From Woeseia sp. (GTDB lineage Bacteria; Pseudomonadota; Gammaproteobacteria; Steroidobacterales; Woeseiaceae), in contig JABDKF010000249.1 in NCBI GenBank assembly GCA_013003155.1, positions 1 to 33,693 of the forward strand: DNA of 33,693 nt, given 5' to 3'. Shown in pieces: positions 1-8,231 of this stretch. The translations under genes were made by a program, and so were the position numbers. Position 1 is the stretch's first letter. The number at the start of each line of letters is the position of its first letter. The notes under the pieces are model-generated. The model searched no databases and was not told the DNA's origin. It saw nothing but the letters and a program-made list of their open reading frames with translations.

Positions 1-1
1 T

Positions 2-1828
2 AGTGGGCAGCGTCAGGAAATTGCGCGCATCGATGCGGACCTCCTGGAAGACTTGTTGAACGCTGCAGGCGAGATCAGCATCTATCACTCGCGCCTCAGT
101 CAGCAAATCAGCACGATCGAGTTTCACGTCGAGGAGTTGGAGCAAACGGTTACTCGACTGCGGGAACAATTGCGCAAACTGGAAATGGAAACCGAAGCGC
201 AGATCATGCACCGTCACCAGGACACGCTGGCGGAGAAAGATTTCGACCCGCTGGAGATGGACCGGTACTCGAATATTCAGCAGCTGTCGCGCGCTCTTGC
301 GGAATCCGCCAGCGACATGGCCAGTCTTAAGGAGCTGTTGCGCAATACGACCTCAGACGCAGAGACACTACTGGTTCAACAATCCCGTGTGACGGCAGAG
401 TTGCAGGACGGGTTGATGCGCACGCGGATGGTACCTTTTGAGCGTCACGTACCACGCTTGACGCGGCTGGCGCGGCAGGTTGCGACCGAAACGGAAAAGC
501 GTGCGGAACTGGCTGTAGAAGGCGCATCCGGTGAGTTGGACCGGCAGGTGCTGGACAAGATGCTCGCACCCTTCGAGCACATGGTACGCAACGCTGTCAT
601 TCACGGAATAGAGTTGCCGCAGGTGCGCCAGGCCGCCGGCAAACCAGCGACCGGCCGAATTACAGTCCGGCTGCATCGTGAAGGCGCCGAAATGGTCATC
701 GATGTTTCTGACGATGGTGCGGGTCTGGACGTCGATGCCATTCGTCGCAAGGCATTCGAGCGCGAACTGTTGCGGCCGGACAGCAAAGTGTCAGACACCG
801 AGATCATGCAGTTGATTCTGACGCCCGGCTTCAGCACTGCCAAGGAGGTGACCCAGTCCGCCGGCCGCGGTGTAGGTATGGACGTCGTTGCGAACGAGGT
901 GAAGCAGCTCGGCGGCTCGCTGCAAATTTCTTCTGTTATCGGTCAGGGCACCAATTTTACCATTCGGCTGCCGTTTACGTTAGCCATCACGCAGGCGCTG
1001 ATTGTCCGCGCCGGCGACGAGGTGTACGCATTGCCGCTGCCAACGGTAGAAGGGGTGTCGCGTGTGGCGCGCCACCAATTAGAGGAAATGTTGCAACAGG
1101 CCGACCCGGTTTATGAATACGGCGAACAGACTTATCACTTTCGGCACCTGGGCATGTACCTTGGCGGACAGGCCGCGCAACTGCCGGAGGACGACAGCCA
1201 CATCCCGGTAATACTGGTGCGCGCTGGTGACCATGCCATCGCGCTGTTGACAGACGAAATGATCGCCAGCCAGGAGATCGTCGTAAAATCGCTGGGGCCT
1301 CAACTATCCAGTATTCGCGGCATTTCAGGTGCGACCATTCTCGGCGACGGCCGTATCGTGCTGATACTGGACATCAATGCGCTGGTGCGGGCCGGCATGC
1401 CGATTGTCGAGGTTCACAGTGCGACGCCGGCGGCGACAGATCAGCGACCATTGGCGTTGGTTGTCGACGACTCTATAACCGTGCGCCGTGTCATGGAGCG
1501 TTTCCTGACGCGTAACGGCATGCGCGTCGCAACCGCGAAAGACGGTATGGACGCGATAAGCGTTTTGCGGGATACGGTACCCGACATCATTTTGCTCGAT
1601 ATCGAAATGCCGCGGATGGATGGTTACGAATTCGCAACACACGTGCGGAATGACGAGCGCGTGTCCGACGTGCCTATCATCATGATTACTTCACGTGTTG
1701 GTGACAAACACCGGGCGCGCGCGATTGAAATCGGCGTCAACGACTATCTCGGCAAGCCGTACCAGGACTCGCAGCTGCTTGATGCAATTGCCCGACTGCT
1801 GCAGGATCGCGGGATTGAGCCGGGATGA
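2..1828 (+). CDS. chpA: ChpA-like hybrid CheA histidine kinase/response regulator, 3' part
   Basis: The reading frame is already open at the window edge, so the gene is cut at its 5' end; the TTG at 53 is not the real start. The visible part begins in the CheA dimerisation segment (ADLLEDLLNAAGE, about 35-73). It continues into the HATPase domain with an N box near 578-613 (HMVRNAVIHGIE), the DDGAG box near 710 and the GRGVGMD box near 863. A CheW-like regulatory domain follows, then a C-terminal receiver domain from about 1450 with the phospho-acceptor Asp at 1598-1600 (LLDIEMPRMDG) and the conserved Lys at 1754 (GKPY). CheA fused to a C-terminal receiver is the layout of ChpA/PilL of the type IV pilus chemotaxis system. 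The Hpt domains should lie upstream. It overlaps the next gene by ATGA, implying translational coupling. Confidence 0.93.
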   Translation, partial: SGQRQEIARIDADLLEDLLNAAGEISIYHSRLSQQISTIEFHVEELEQTVTRLREQLRKLEMETEAQIMHRHQDTLAEKDFDPLEMDRYSNIQQLSRALAESASDMASLKELLRNTTSDAETLLVQQSRVTAELQDGLMRTRMVPFERHVPRLTRLARQVATETEKRAELAVEGASGELDRQVLDKMLAPFEHMVRNAVIHGIELPQVRQAAGKPATGRITVRLHREGAEMVIDVSDDGAGLDVDAIRRKAFERELLRPDSKVSDTEIMQLILTPGFSTAKEVTQSAGRGVGMDVVANEVKQLGGSLQISSVIGQGTNFTIRLPFTLAITQALIVRAGDEVYALPLPTVEGVSRVARHQLEEMLQQADPVYEYGEQTYHFRHLGMYLGGQAAQLPEDDSHIPVILVRAGDHAIALLTDEMIASQEIVVKSLGPQLSSIRGISGATILGDGRIVLILDINALVRAGMPIVEVHSATPAATDQRPLALVVDDSITVRRVMERFLTRNGMRVATAKDGMDAISVLRDTVPDIILLDIEMPRMDGYEFATHVRNDERVSDVPIIMITSRVGDKHRARAIEIGVNDYLGKPYQDSQLLDAIARLLQDRGIEPG

Positions 1829-2295
1829 GTGACGCCGCCGAAGAACTCTACAGTCTGTTGGTGCCGCTGGCGGAGGATCGGCTCATCGTACCGCGTGCCT
1901 GCGTTGCCGAGGTTGTGCGCTTTGTGCCTCCCGATGAAATACCCGGCTGCGAGCCCTGGTTAACGGGCAGTGTTGCGTGGAATGGCCGTGCTCTGCCGGT
2001 CGTGTCTTTCGAGGGCACTCTCGGTCGAGCGTTGCCGCCGGTAACGGGACGCACCCGAATTGTCGTGTTTTATTCCAGTACGGGGCAGGTGCGCGCCGGT
2101 TATTTCGGCATTCTTACCCAGGGATTTCCGCAACTGGTGAGGGTCAATCGTGATGTCTTGAAGCTCGAAGCCAGGGACGGCTGGCCTATCGAGGCGCCCG
2201 TTCTATGTCGCGTTAAAATGATAAACGAGTATCCGTTGATTCCGAATCTGGAGAAACTTGAAGCCATGGTCGGCGACCAGGCAGTCGACGGCTAG
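1825..2295 (+). CDS. chpC: CheW-domain coupling protein, ChpC-like
   Basis: A 156-residue protein made of a single CheW-type beta domain. The pattern of a hydrophobic 'VPRACVAEVV' strand, the 'PWLTGSVAWNGRALPVVSF' segment and the later 'RTRIVVFY' strand is typical of CheW/ChpC. CheW proteins link chemoreceptors to the CheA-type kinase in the cytoplasm. It begins inside the stop of the chpA-like gene (ATGA), so the two are surely one operon. In Pseudomonas a CheB-type methylesterase gene (chpB) separates chpA and chpC; none is present here. Its stop shares the palindrome CTAG at 2292-2295 with the stop of rsmE on the other strand. The family is clear; the assignment to ChpC rather than a generic CheW rests on context. 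Confidence 0.82.
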   Translation: MSDAAEELYSLLVPLAEDRLIVPRACVAEVVRFVPPDEIPGCEPWLTGSVAWNGRALPVVSFEGTLGRALPPVTGRTRIVVFYSSTGQVRAGYFGILTQGFPQLVRVNRDVLKLEARDGWPIEAPVLCRVKMINEYPLIPNLEKLEAMVGDQAVDG

Positions 2296-3050
2296 CTTCC
2301 GGGTCTTGGCACTCCGCCAAGGTCCCCCCAAAAAGCCTGTACCAGCGCCACGGCTGCCACCGCAGCAGTTTCAGTACGCAACACCCGTGGTCCGATCGCG
2401 ATCGGCAAGAATCCGTGTTGGCGCGCCAGGGTTGATTCCTGCTCACTAAATCCACCCTCGGGGCCGATCAATAGTTCGACACTGCCCGTGGGTTTTTTTA
2501 ATGATTCCATGGTTTCGGTAGCCTCGGGCGACAACATGAGACGAGTTGTTTCAGTCGGGCATTTAAGCGACAGGAAGTCTGAGAGGGTCAGCGCGCCATC
2601 GATCACGGGCAAGACGTTTCTGCCGCACTGCTCGCATGCACTGGCGCAAATCCCTTGCCAATGCTGCAGCCGTTTGGCAGCGCGTTGCGCATTCAGCCGC
2701 ACGACCGAGAACTCCGTTTGCAGCGGCGTAATTCTGTGCACGCCCAACTCGGTTGATTTCTGTACGACAAAATCCATGCGATCGCCCCGCGAGATCCCTT
2801 GTAACAGCCTTACCGCAAGCGGCGATTCTGTATCGCGCCGCGAGCCTTCACCAAGCCGCAGCTCGATGCAGTTTTTGTCGATCTGCTGTATGCGCGTACT
2901 GAATTCCTCGCCGCGACCATCAAACAGGGTAAGAAGATCACCGGGCCGGGCGCGCAATACGCGACCAATGTAGCGCGCCGCGTCGCCCCTCAGCGTAACC
3001 TCCGAATTTGCGGCTAGCGCCTGATCGACGAAAAGACGGGGGATGGACAT
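2292..3050 (-). CDS. rsmE: 16S rRNA (uracil-1498-N3)-methyltransferase RsmE
   Basis: RsmE methylates U1498 of 16S rRNA in the 30S subunit, using S-adenosylmethionine and a SPOUT-fold knot. The conserved C-terminal knot motifs are visible: LLIGPEGGFSEQE, then IGPRVLRTETA. The N-terminal PUA-like part begins with the usual RLFVD. I chose the ATG at 3050 (MSIPRLFVD), giving 252 residues, close to the usual 243. The frame is open to an ATG at 3107, but that codon lies in the -35 box of the likely rsmE promoter. The gene is convergent with the CheW-domain gene and divergent from ampD. Confidence 0.93.
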   Translation of the reverse strand: MSIPRLFVDQALAANSEVTLRGDAARYIGRVLRARPGDLLTLFDGRGEEFSTRIQQIDKNCIELRLGEGSRRDTESPLAVRLLQGISRGDRMDFVVQKSTELGVHRITPLQTEFSVVRLNAQRAAKRLQHWQGICASACEQCGRNVLPVIDGALTLSDFLSLKCPTETTRLMLSPEATETMESLKKPTGSVELLIGPEGGFSEQESTLARQHGFLPIAIGPRVLRTETAAVAAVALVQAFWGDLGGVPRPGS

Positions 3051-3078
3051 CGAAGAAATCCAGGAAAAGAACGTTGGT

Positions 3079-3107
3079 ATTAGGCCGCCGCCGTTAATCG
3101 ATGTCAA
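3079..3107 (-). promoter_or_regulatory. probable sigma-70 promoter of rsmE
   Basis: On the minus strand TTGACA (3107-3102) is followed by 17 bases and CCTAAT (3084-3079, four of six matches). Transcription would start near 3072, about 20 bases before the ATG at 3050, which supports that start. The -35 hexamer overlaps the proposed -35 of the divergent ampD promoter. Confidence 0.5.
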
Positions 3108-3129
3108 AATCGTGCTCGGCCGCTATGAT
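3101..3129 (+). promoter_or_regulatory. possible sigma-70 promoter of ampD
   Basis: ATGTCA (3101-3106, four of six matches) is followed by 17 bases and TATGAT (3124-3129, five of six matches). The start site would be near 3136. That places the in-frame GTG at 3132 upstream of the transcript and favours the ATG at 3171 for ampD. Confidence 0.4.
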
Positions 3130-3170
3130 AAGTGCCAGGCAAAAGCTGTGTGAAGGCATCGATCAAGGCC

Positions 3171-3758
3171 ATGACCACCCGTTACACTATCAGTCCCGGC
3201 GAAGGCCTGATACGCCCGGCGCGGCAATGTCCTTCGCCGAATCAGGATGAACGCCCGCCGGACGTCCAGCTTGACCTGCTGGTTGTGCACGGCATCAGCC
3301 TGCCGCCCGGGGAATTTGGCGGACCTTACATTGAAGAATTTTTTTGCAACAGCCTCGAGCCCACCCAGCATCCTTATTTTTCTGAAATTTGTGACATGCG
3401 TGTCTCTGCACATCTGCTCCTGCGACGGGACGGCGAGCTGGTGCAGTTCGTGCCGTTTGCACGGCGTGCGTGGCATGCTGGCGAATCTTCATTCGCTGGT
3501 CGCAGTGCATGCAACGATTTTTCGATTGGCATCGAGCTGGAAGGAGAAGATCAAAGGCCGTACAGCGACGCGCAATACGCCGAGCTCCCCGGTATCGTTA
3601 GTGCATTGCAGCAGAGCTATCCGCGACTGAACGCGAGACGCATCGCGGGTCATTGTGATATTGCGCCGGCGAGAAAAGAGGACCCGGGCCCTGCTTTCGA
3701 CTGGTTGCGACTGTATGATGCACTCAGCGATTTCACCGAAACGACCGTGTCTCCATGA
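3171..3758 (+). CDS. ampD: 1,6-anhydro-N-acetylmuramyl-L-alanine amidase AmpD
   Basis: AmpD is a cytosolic zinc amidase that cuts the stem peptide from 1,6-anhydroMurNAc peptides during peptidoglycan recycling; its loss induces AmpC beta-lactamase in many gammaproteobacteria. Counting from the ATG at 3171 (195 residues), the zinc ligands are H40 (VVHGIS), H161 (GHCDIAP) and D171 (KEDPGPAFDW). The signatures SLPPGEFGG, RVSAHLLLRRDG and CNDFSIGIELEG match the E. coli protein closely. A GTG at 3132 would add 13 residues with no family counterpart. The following gene overlaps by ATGA, as expected for an ampDE operon. Confidence 0.96.
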   Translation: MTTRYTISPGEGLIRPARQCPSPNQDERPPDVQLDLLVVHGISLPPGEFGGPYIEEFFCNSLEPTQHPYFSEICDMRVSAHLLLRRDGELVQFVPFARRAWHAGESSFAGRSACNDFSIGIELEGEDQRPYSDAQYAELPGIVSALQQSYPRLNARRIAGHCDIAPARKEDPGPAFDWLRLYDALSDFTETTVSP

Positions 3759-4663
3759 AACTTATTGCGTTACTGATCGGCCTGCTGATCGAACGACTGG
3801 CTACCCAGCTTTTCCACCTGCGCGAACTCCGCTGGCTCGACAGCGTCATTGATGCCGGGTCTGAAAAAATATTTCGATCTACCAAGTGGCCGCCCGTAGT
3901 TCCGGTGTTACTGCTTACCGCGCTACTGGTTTTGCCGGTTTTTGCCGTGATGTTGCTGTTGGGCAATACCTTGTTTGGTTTTCCCTACCTCCTGGTGGCA
4001 ATCGTCGTCTTGTTTTTCTCTTTGGGCCCCACGGACATCGGCGAAGAGGTGGACGCCTATTGCGCGGCAGTTGAAGCGAAGGATCCTGAGGCTATTCGGC
4101 GAACCGCCAAAGCTCTGCTTGAACACGATGTTCCGGAGGATGACCGGGCGCGCACGCTGGCAGTTGAAAAAGCAGTTTTCGTGCAGGCAAACAATCGCTT
4201 GTTTGCCGTGATTTTCTGGTTCGTCCTGCTGGGCCCGCTGGGAGCCTGGTCCTACCGGATTACTGACTTGATTCGTCGCAGAACGGTGTTTCGGGCAGGG
4301 CGTCATGAAGCGGAAGAGCATTACTCGAAAATCGCGAGCGCGGCGAATTCAGTGCACAGCTGGGTCGCCTGGGTGCCTGCGCGCCTGACCGCTTGCGGAT
4401 ATGCGCTGGCCGGCAGCTTCGACGATGCGTTCGCCGTGTGGCGTGAATCACCAACTCAAGTGACGCCCACGACGGGCGTCCGCAGTGATGAATTGCTGGC
4501 GCGCGTCGGCGTTGCATCACTGGCATTGCCCCCGCTCGATGACGAGAATGAGGAGTCGCGCGCAATCCGCGGCGCGACCGCAGCAAATCGGCTGGTTTTC
4601 CGGCTTTTATTCTTCTGGGCCGTCGTGATCGCTGGTATGACACTCTACGGCTGGTCCGTCTGA
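3755..4663 (+). CDS. ampE: AmpE-like inner-membrane regulatory protein
   Basis: AmpE is an inner-membrane protein encoded with AmpD and linked to beta-lactamase signalling. This 302-residue product starts with the characteristic 'LIALLIGLLIERL' helix. It has further hydrophobic segments near residues 45-80 (VPVLLLTALLVLPVF and the following stretch), about 145-165 (LFAVIFWFVLLGPLGAW) and at the C-terminus (LLFFWAVVIAGM). The 'GPLGAWSYRITD' region is shared with the AmpE/CobD-type family. It overlaps ampD by four bases. The biochemical role of AmpE remains poorly defined in general. Confidence 0.87.
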   Translation: MKLIALLIGLLIERLATQLFHLRELRWLDSVIDAGSEKIFRSTKWPPVVPVLLLTALLVLPVFAVMLLLGNTLFGFPYLLVAIVVLFFSLGPTDIGEEVDAYCAAVEAKDPEAIRRTAKALLEHDVPEDDRARTLAVEKAVFVQANNRLFAVIFWFVLLGPLGAWSYRITDLIRRRTVFRAGRHEAEEHYSKIASAANSVHSWVAWVPARLTACGYALAGSFDDAFAVWRESPTQVTPTTGVRSDELLARVGVASLALPPLDDENEESRAIRGATAANRLVFRLLFFWAVVIAGMTLYGWSV

Positions 4664-4671
4664 CGTCGATC

Positions 4672-5547
4672 ATGAAATTCTTAGTGCTGCCTGCCCTGGT
4701 GCTGTGTGCAGCGTGCGGCGCGGGTGACAAAAACCCTCCATCTGCGGAAACTGACCTCTCACAATTGCGCATCGTCGCGCTCTCGCCGCATCTGGCGGAG
4801 CTTACGTTCGCCGCAGGCGCCGGCTCGCAGCTCGTCGGCGTCAGTTCTTACAGCAATTTCCCGCCCGAAGTGTTGCAGCTACCTATCGTTGGCGACGCTT
4901 TTCGCATCGATCAGGAGCAACTGGCCCTGCTACAGGCTGACTTGTTGTTGGCCTGGGATAGTGGCACGCCTTCCCACGTCCTTGATTCGCTTCGCAGGAA
5001 TGGTTATCGAGTCGCACTAATCGAGACCCGGAGTCTCGCTGATATCGGTCGCGCGGTTGAACATATCGGTGCGCTGACGGGCAGGGAGGCCAGTGCCCGG
5101 GCGGCGGCAAAAGCGTTCGATGCCAAGCTTCTTAAACTGGCCGTGAGAGGGCGCGCGGCAGAACCGATCAGAGTATTTTACCAGGTGTCGTTGCGACCCC
5201 TTTACACGGTAAACGGGCAGCACTACATCAGCGAGCTCATCGAGCTATGCGGCGGTCAAAATGTGTTTGCCGAGCTCAATGAACTCGCGCCAATGATCAG
5301 CGAAGAGGCGGTGCTCAGCCGCGATCCGGAGGTTATTCTCTCCGCTGCTACCACGGGCGCGGCCACGGACCGGGATTGGGGTTACTGGCAAGATCTTTCG
5401 GCGAATCGCTACGCCAACCATTTTCTCATCCCGGCTGACGCTGTCGCACGCGCAACGCCGCGTGTTTACGGCGCTGGAGTTGCGATTTGCGATGCGCTAC
5501 AACGGGGGCGCGAACAACGTGCAGCCCGGCGGCAGAAAGCCTCTTAA
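4672..5547 (+). CDS. btuF: BtuF-like cobalamin-binding lipoprotein of an ABC importer
   Basis: A 291-residue substrate-binding protein of the BtuF/FhuD (helical-backbone) class. A signal peptide ends in a lipobox-like CAAC with Cys at residue 15; the -3 residue is Cys rather than Leu, which is unusual. The mature part begins 'RIVALSPHLAELTFAAGAG', and 'GDAFRIDQEQLALLQADLLL' plus 'AWDSGTP' follow the BtuF pattern of a Trp-containing cobalamin site. The second lobe carries 'YTVNGQHYISELIELCGGQN', typical of this class. It starts eight bases after ampE, so it is probably read from the ampDE transcript. It ends tail to tail with the adenosyltransferase gene, sharing TTAA at 5544-5547. B12 specificity is inferred from the neighbouring btuB and adenosyltransferase. 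Confidence 0.87.
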   Translation: MKFLVLPALVLCAACGAGDKNPPSAETDLSQLRIVALSPHLAELTFAAGAGSQLVGVSSYSNFPPEVLQLPIVGDAFRIDQEQLALLQADLLLAWDSGTPSHVLDSLRRNGYRVALIETRSLADIGRAVEHIGALTGREASARAAAKAFDAKLLKLAVRGRAAEPIRVFYQVSLRPLYTVNGQHYISELIELCGGQNVFAELNELAPMISEEAVLSRDPEVILSAATTGAATDRDWGYWQDLSANRYANHFLIPADAVARATPRVYGAGVAICDALQRGREQRAARRQKAS

Positions 5548-6098
5548 GTAGAGCGCTTTCGGTTCCAGGTGACTTCCTGGCCAGATTCCGCACGAGCAAG
5601 CCGCCTGGCAACGACGAACAACAGATCCGATAAACGATTCAGGTAGCGCAGCACTTCAACGCGCACCGTATCTGTATCTTGCAAAGTCCGCACTCGCCTT
5701 TCAGCGCGGCGTACTATCGTGCGGGCCAGATGGCAGGCTGCGGAAGCAGGGCCGCCACCCGGAAGAATGAAGTCCTTCAAAGGCGGCAGATCGGCGTTGA
5801 AGCCATCGAGCGCTACCTCGAGTCGTTCGACGAATTCGTCTTCAATGGCTGCGTGCCCCGGAATACATAACTCGCCGCCGAGATCGAAAAGATCGTGCTG
5901 CACCTCGAGCAGACAATCGCGAATATCATCCGGCACACTGTCGTAGCCAAGCACGGTACCGATCGCGCTATTCGCCTCATCAACGGTGCCGTACGCCTCA
6001 ACGCGCGCACTGTCTTTCGGCACCCGGCTGCCATCACCAAGGCCAGTGCTACCGTCGTCCCCGGTGCGCGTATAAATCTTGCTAAGGCGATGTCCCAT
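5544..6098 (-). CDS. pduO: PduO-type ATP:cob(I)alamin adenosyltransferase
   Basis: This enzyme transfers the adenosyl group of ATP to cob(I)alamin (or its corrinoid precursor) to make the coenzyme form. The 184-residue product has the PduO/MMAB hallmarks: N-terminal 'KIYTRTGDDGSTGLGDGSRV' (ATP binding), 'VEAYGTVDEANSAIG', 'LFDLGGELCIPG', 'FILPGGGPASAACHLART' and 'RRAERRV' followed by 'YLNRLSDLLFVVAR'. The C-terminus (EVTWNRKRS) is usual. It lies six bases downstream of btuB on the same strand, so the riboswitch in front of btuB very likely controls both. Databases may name it cobO or mmaB. Confidence 0.93.
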   Translation of the reverse strand: MGHRLSKIYTRTGDDGSTGLGDGSRVPKDSARVEAYGTVDEANSAIGTVLGYDSVPDDIRDCLLEVQHDLFDLGGELCIPGHAAIEDEFVERLEVALDGFNADLPPLKDFILPGGGPASAACHLARTIVRRAERRVRTLQDTDTVRVEVLRYLNRLSDLLFVVARRLARAESGQEVTWNRKRST

Positions 6099-6104
6099 GC
6101 GTGT

Positions 6105-7859
6105 CTACCAGCGGTATTTAAGTTCGAGAAAAACGCTGCGTTCTGCCATCTGGTAGGGCGCAGCGGTCTGGTAACGGGTATTCAACAGGTTTTCCAGCCG
6201 CGAATGCAATTGCCAGTGCTGCCCCAGTTTAAACTGTCCGGTGACATTCAGCAGCACGTAGCCCGGCAAGCTCTCTGCGATATCCTGACGACGGCTGCTC
6301 GCCAGCATCGACAGGCCCAGCAGGTGGTTGCCGATCTCCCGGGTAACATTGATCGTCAGACTGCGTTCCGCGCGGCGCAAGAGCTTACTGCCATCGGCGG
6401 CATTCTCTGCGCTTTGGGATACAAGATCGGCGCGCAATCTGAACAAGTCGCCGCGGTATGTCCAACCCAACTGACCCCCGCGAATTTTTGCGCGCGCCAG
6501 GTTTTGCAGTGTGAATGAGTTGAAATCAAATTCAATGAGATCGTTGATATCGTTGCTGAAGAGATCGAAGCGCAACAGGTTGCGCGGATTGACCTCGACC
6601 TCTACCCCCAGTTGAATTTCGTCCGCGACCTCAGGCCGCAACGTGGTGTTGCCACCAAATCCGAAACGGTCAGTTGCATCGGGCGCGCGGAATGCGCGTG
6701 CCATGCCTGCGCTCAGCGACCAGGCATCGTTGAGGTCAAATGCGACCTCAGCGTTCCAGGTGAACTCATTGCCAAATGTTTCATGATCGGTATAACGGCC
6801 AGCGAGAAATGCACGGAGCCGGCCGCGGGTAATGCTGTCCTGCAAAAACAGCGCCCGCGTTGCGGTGTCCTCGCTGAAGCCGCTGCCGAAAGATTCTGCC
6901 CGGGCATTCTCTTCCGTGGCATAAATACCGGCGGCCAGGTTGTGACCCGGTAACGATACAGAGTAAAGCCAATCAAGGGCATACCGTCGGGAAGTTACAA
7001 AATCCGGCGACTGGTTCTGGTCGATCTTGTCGATCATATGGCTAAGTAGCAGGCGGCTTTCTGAGCGTTCGCCGAGAGGCGTGGTCACCTCGAGGGCGCT
7101 ACTTTGATTCTGATAATCCTGATCCACCGGCGCCAGGAAAAAGTCGAGATACTCGCTGTTGCCGCGAGCACTCCAATGGCGGAGATTAACAGTCGACCGG
7201 CCAATCTGTCGGCTGCCATAAATGTTGGCGCTAAAATTGTCATAGCCACGTTCGATTTCGCTGTCAGCACGAACTGCATATCCATCCGTATCCTGAACAT
7301 TAAGCGTGACGCCGAGCTCACCGGCGTCGGTAGCTGCGCCAAAACTTGTGTAGGCGGATTGCGTCGAAAAACTTCCGGCGCTGGCACCCGCTTCTGCGTA
7401 GCCACTGCCGGCGCGACGAGTGATGATGTTGATAACGCCGCCAATTGCATCCGTTCCGTACAGTGACGATCGTGCGCCTTTAACTATTTCGATACGCTCG
7501 ATCAGTTCGGGTGAGATGTTTTGCAGTGCTGCACCGCCAATCGTTCCCGGGTTAATGCGTACGCCGTCGATGAGGACCAGCGTGTGGTTGCTTTCGGTGC
7601 CGCGGAGGAAAACTGAGCTCGCCTGACCTGGCCCACCGTTGCGGCCGATGTCGAGACCCGCCTCGAAGCGCAGCAGTTCAGTAACGTCTCTTGCGGCTGC
7701 AAGTTCGATTTGCTCACGGTTAATAATCGTGACCGGTACGATCACGTCCTGCAGCGCAATTTCGTTGCGCGTTGCCGTGACCACGATGACATCGTCGTCC
7801 GCAACTGCGAACACCGGCAGCAGCGCAATGATCAGAAAAAATGTTCGAGTAAAAAGCAT
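6105..7859 (-). CDS. btuB: BtuB, TonB-dependent vitamin B12 outer-membrane receptor
   Basis: A 584-residue outer-membrane beta-barrel importer of cobalamin powered by TonB. A signal peptide (about 20 residues, ending AVA) is followed at once by a TonB box (DVIVVTA). The plug domain has 'NGGPGQASSVFLRGTESNHT', 'VLIDGVRIN' and 'YGTDAIGGVINIITRR', all very close to E. coli BtuB. The last residues (LELKYRW) form an aromatic-ending outer-membrane strand. A ribosome-binding site (AGGAAGG) lies just before the ATG. Control by cobalamin is evident from the riboswitch upstream at about 7976-8222. Confidence 0.96.
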   Translation of the reverse strand: MLFTRTFFLIIALLPVFAVADDDVIVVTATRNEIALQDVIVPVTIINREQIELAAARDVTELLRFEAGLDIGRNGGPGQASSVFLRGTESNHTLVLIDGVRINPGTIGGAALQNISPELIERIEIVKGARSSLYGTDAIGGVINIITRRAGSGYAEAGASAGSFSTQSAYTSFGAATDAGELGVTLNVQDTDGYAVRADSEIERGYDNFSANIYGSRQIGRSTVNLRHWSARGNSEYLDFFLAPVDQDYQNQSSALEVTTPLGERSESRLLLSHMIDKIDQNQSPDFVTSRRYALDWLYSVSLPGHNLAAGIYATEENARAESFGSGFSEDTATRALFLQDSITRGRLRAFLAGRYTDHETFGNEFTWNAEVAFDLNDAWSLSAGMARAFRAPDATDRFGFGGNTTLRPEVADEIQLGVEVEVNPRNLLRFDLFSNDINDLIEFDFNSFTLQNLARAKIRGGQLGWTYRGDLFRLRADLVSQSAENAADGSKLLRRAERSLTINVTREIGNHLLGLSMLASSRRQDIAESLPGYVLLNVTGQFKLGQHWQLHSRLENLLNTRYQTAAPYQMAERSVFLELKYRW

Positions 7860-7975
7860 TCCACCTTCCTTCGCATGCCGCCCGCATGCCGTGCCAATCG
7901 ATAGAACGAGAAGCTTGCGGGGAGAGAAGGACGCACAGCAGAAGGCACGTCCGAACAGCCGCCCGCCGCGCCGTT

Positions 7976-8222
7976 CGTGTGTTCATCGGGCCGGTCTCCG
8001 GGCTTACGAGCGGCGCTAAACGCCGGTTCACAGCGCCTTCCCGCGAATTATCGCGCCCGATGGGCACGGGGTCTCGCAGTGGCTCCGGTGTGCGTGTTGC
8101 ACATCGGGGGCTGTGGCTTAACTCGATCACCGTTGCGGGGGCAGCGCCGGATTAAGGAGCAAAAAACACTCCACACCGGCTTCCCGTTCACCCGAATCAA
8201 TGCCAATCCGGGCTCACCTGAT
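7976..8222 (-). ncRNA. cobalamin (AdoCbl-type) riboswitch upstream of btuB
   Basis: Read on the minus strand, this leader contains the canonical elements in order: GGGAA then GGTG near 8173-8186, GCTGCCCCCGCAAC near 8131-8144, GCCACTG near 8078-8084, a second GGGAAGGC near 8034-8041, and the B12 box AGCCCGGAGACCGGCC at 7989-8004. Cobalamin riboswitches bind adenosylcobalamin or another cobalamin and repress B12 uptake genes. The distance from the B12 box to the btuB ATG is about 130 bases. I see no good poly-U terminator in between, so control of translation seems more likely (inference). Outer borders are approximate. Confidence 0.95.
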
Positions 8223-8231
8223 GAGGCGGCC

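Noticed and set aside
2488-2973. Plus-strand frame of 161 codons inside rsmE.
   Set aside because: Antisense shadow of rsmE, whose motifs are unmistakable.
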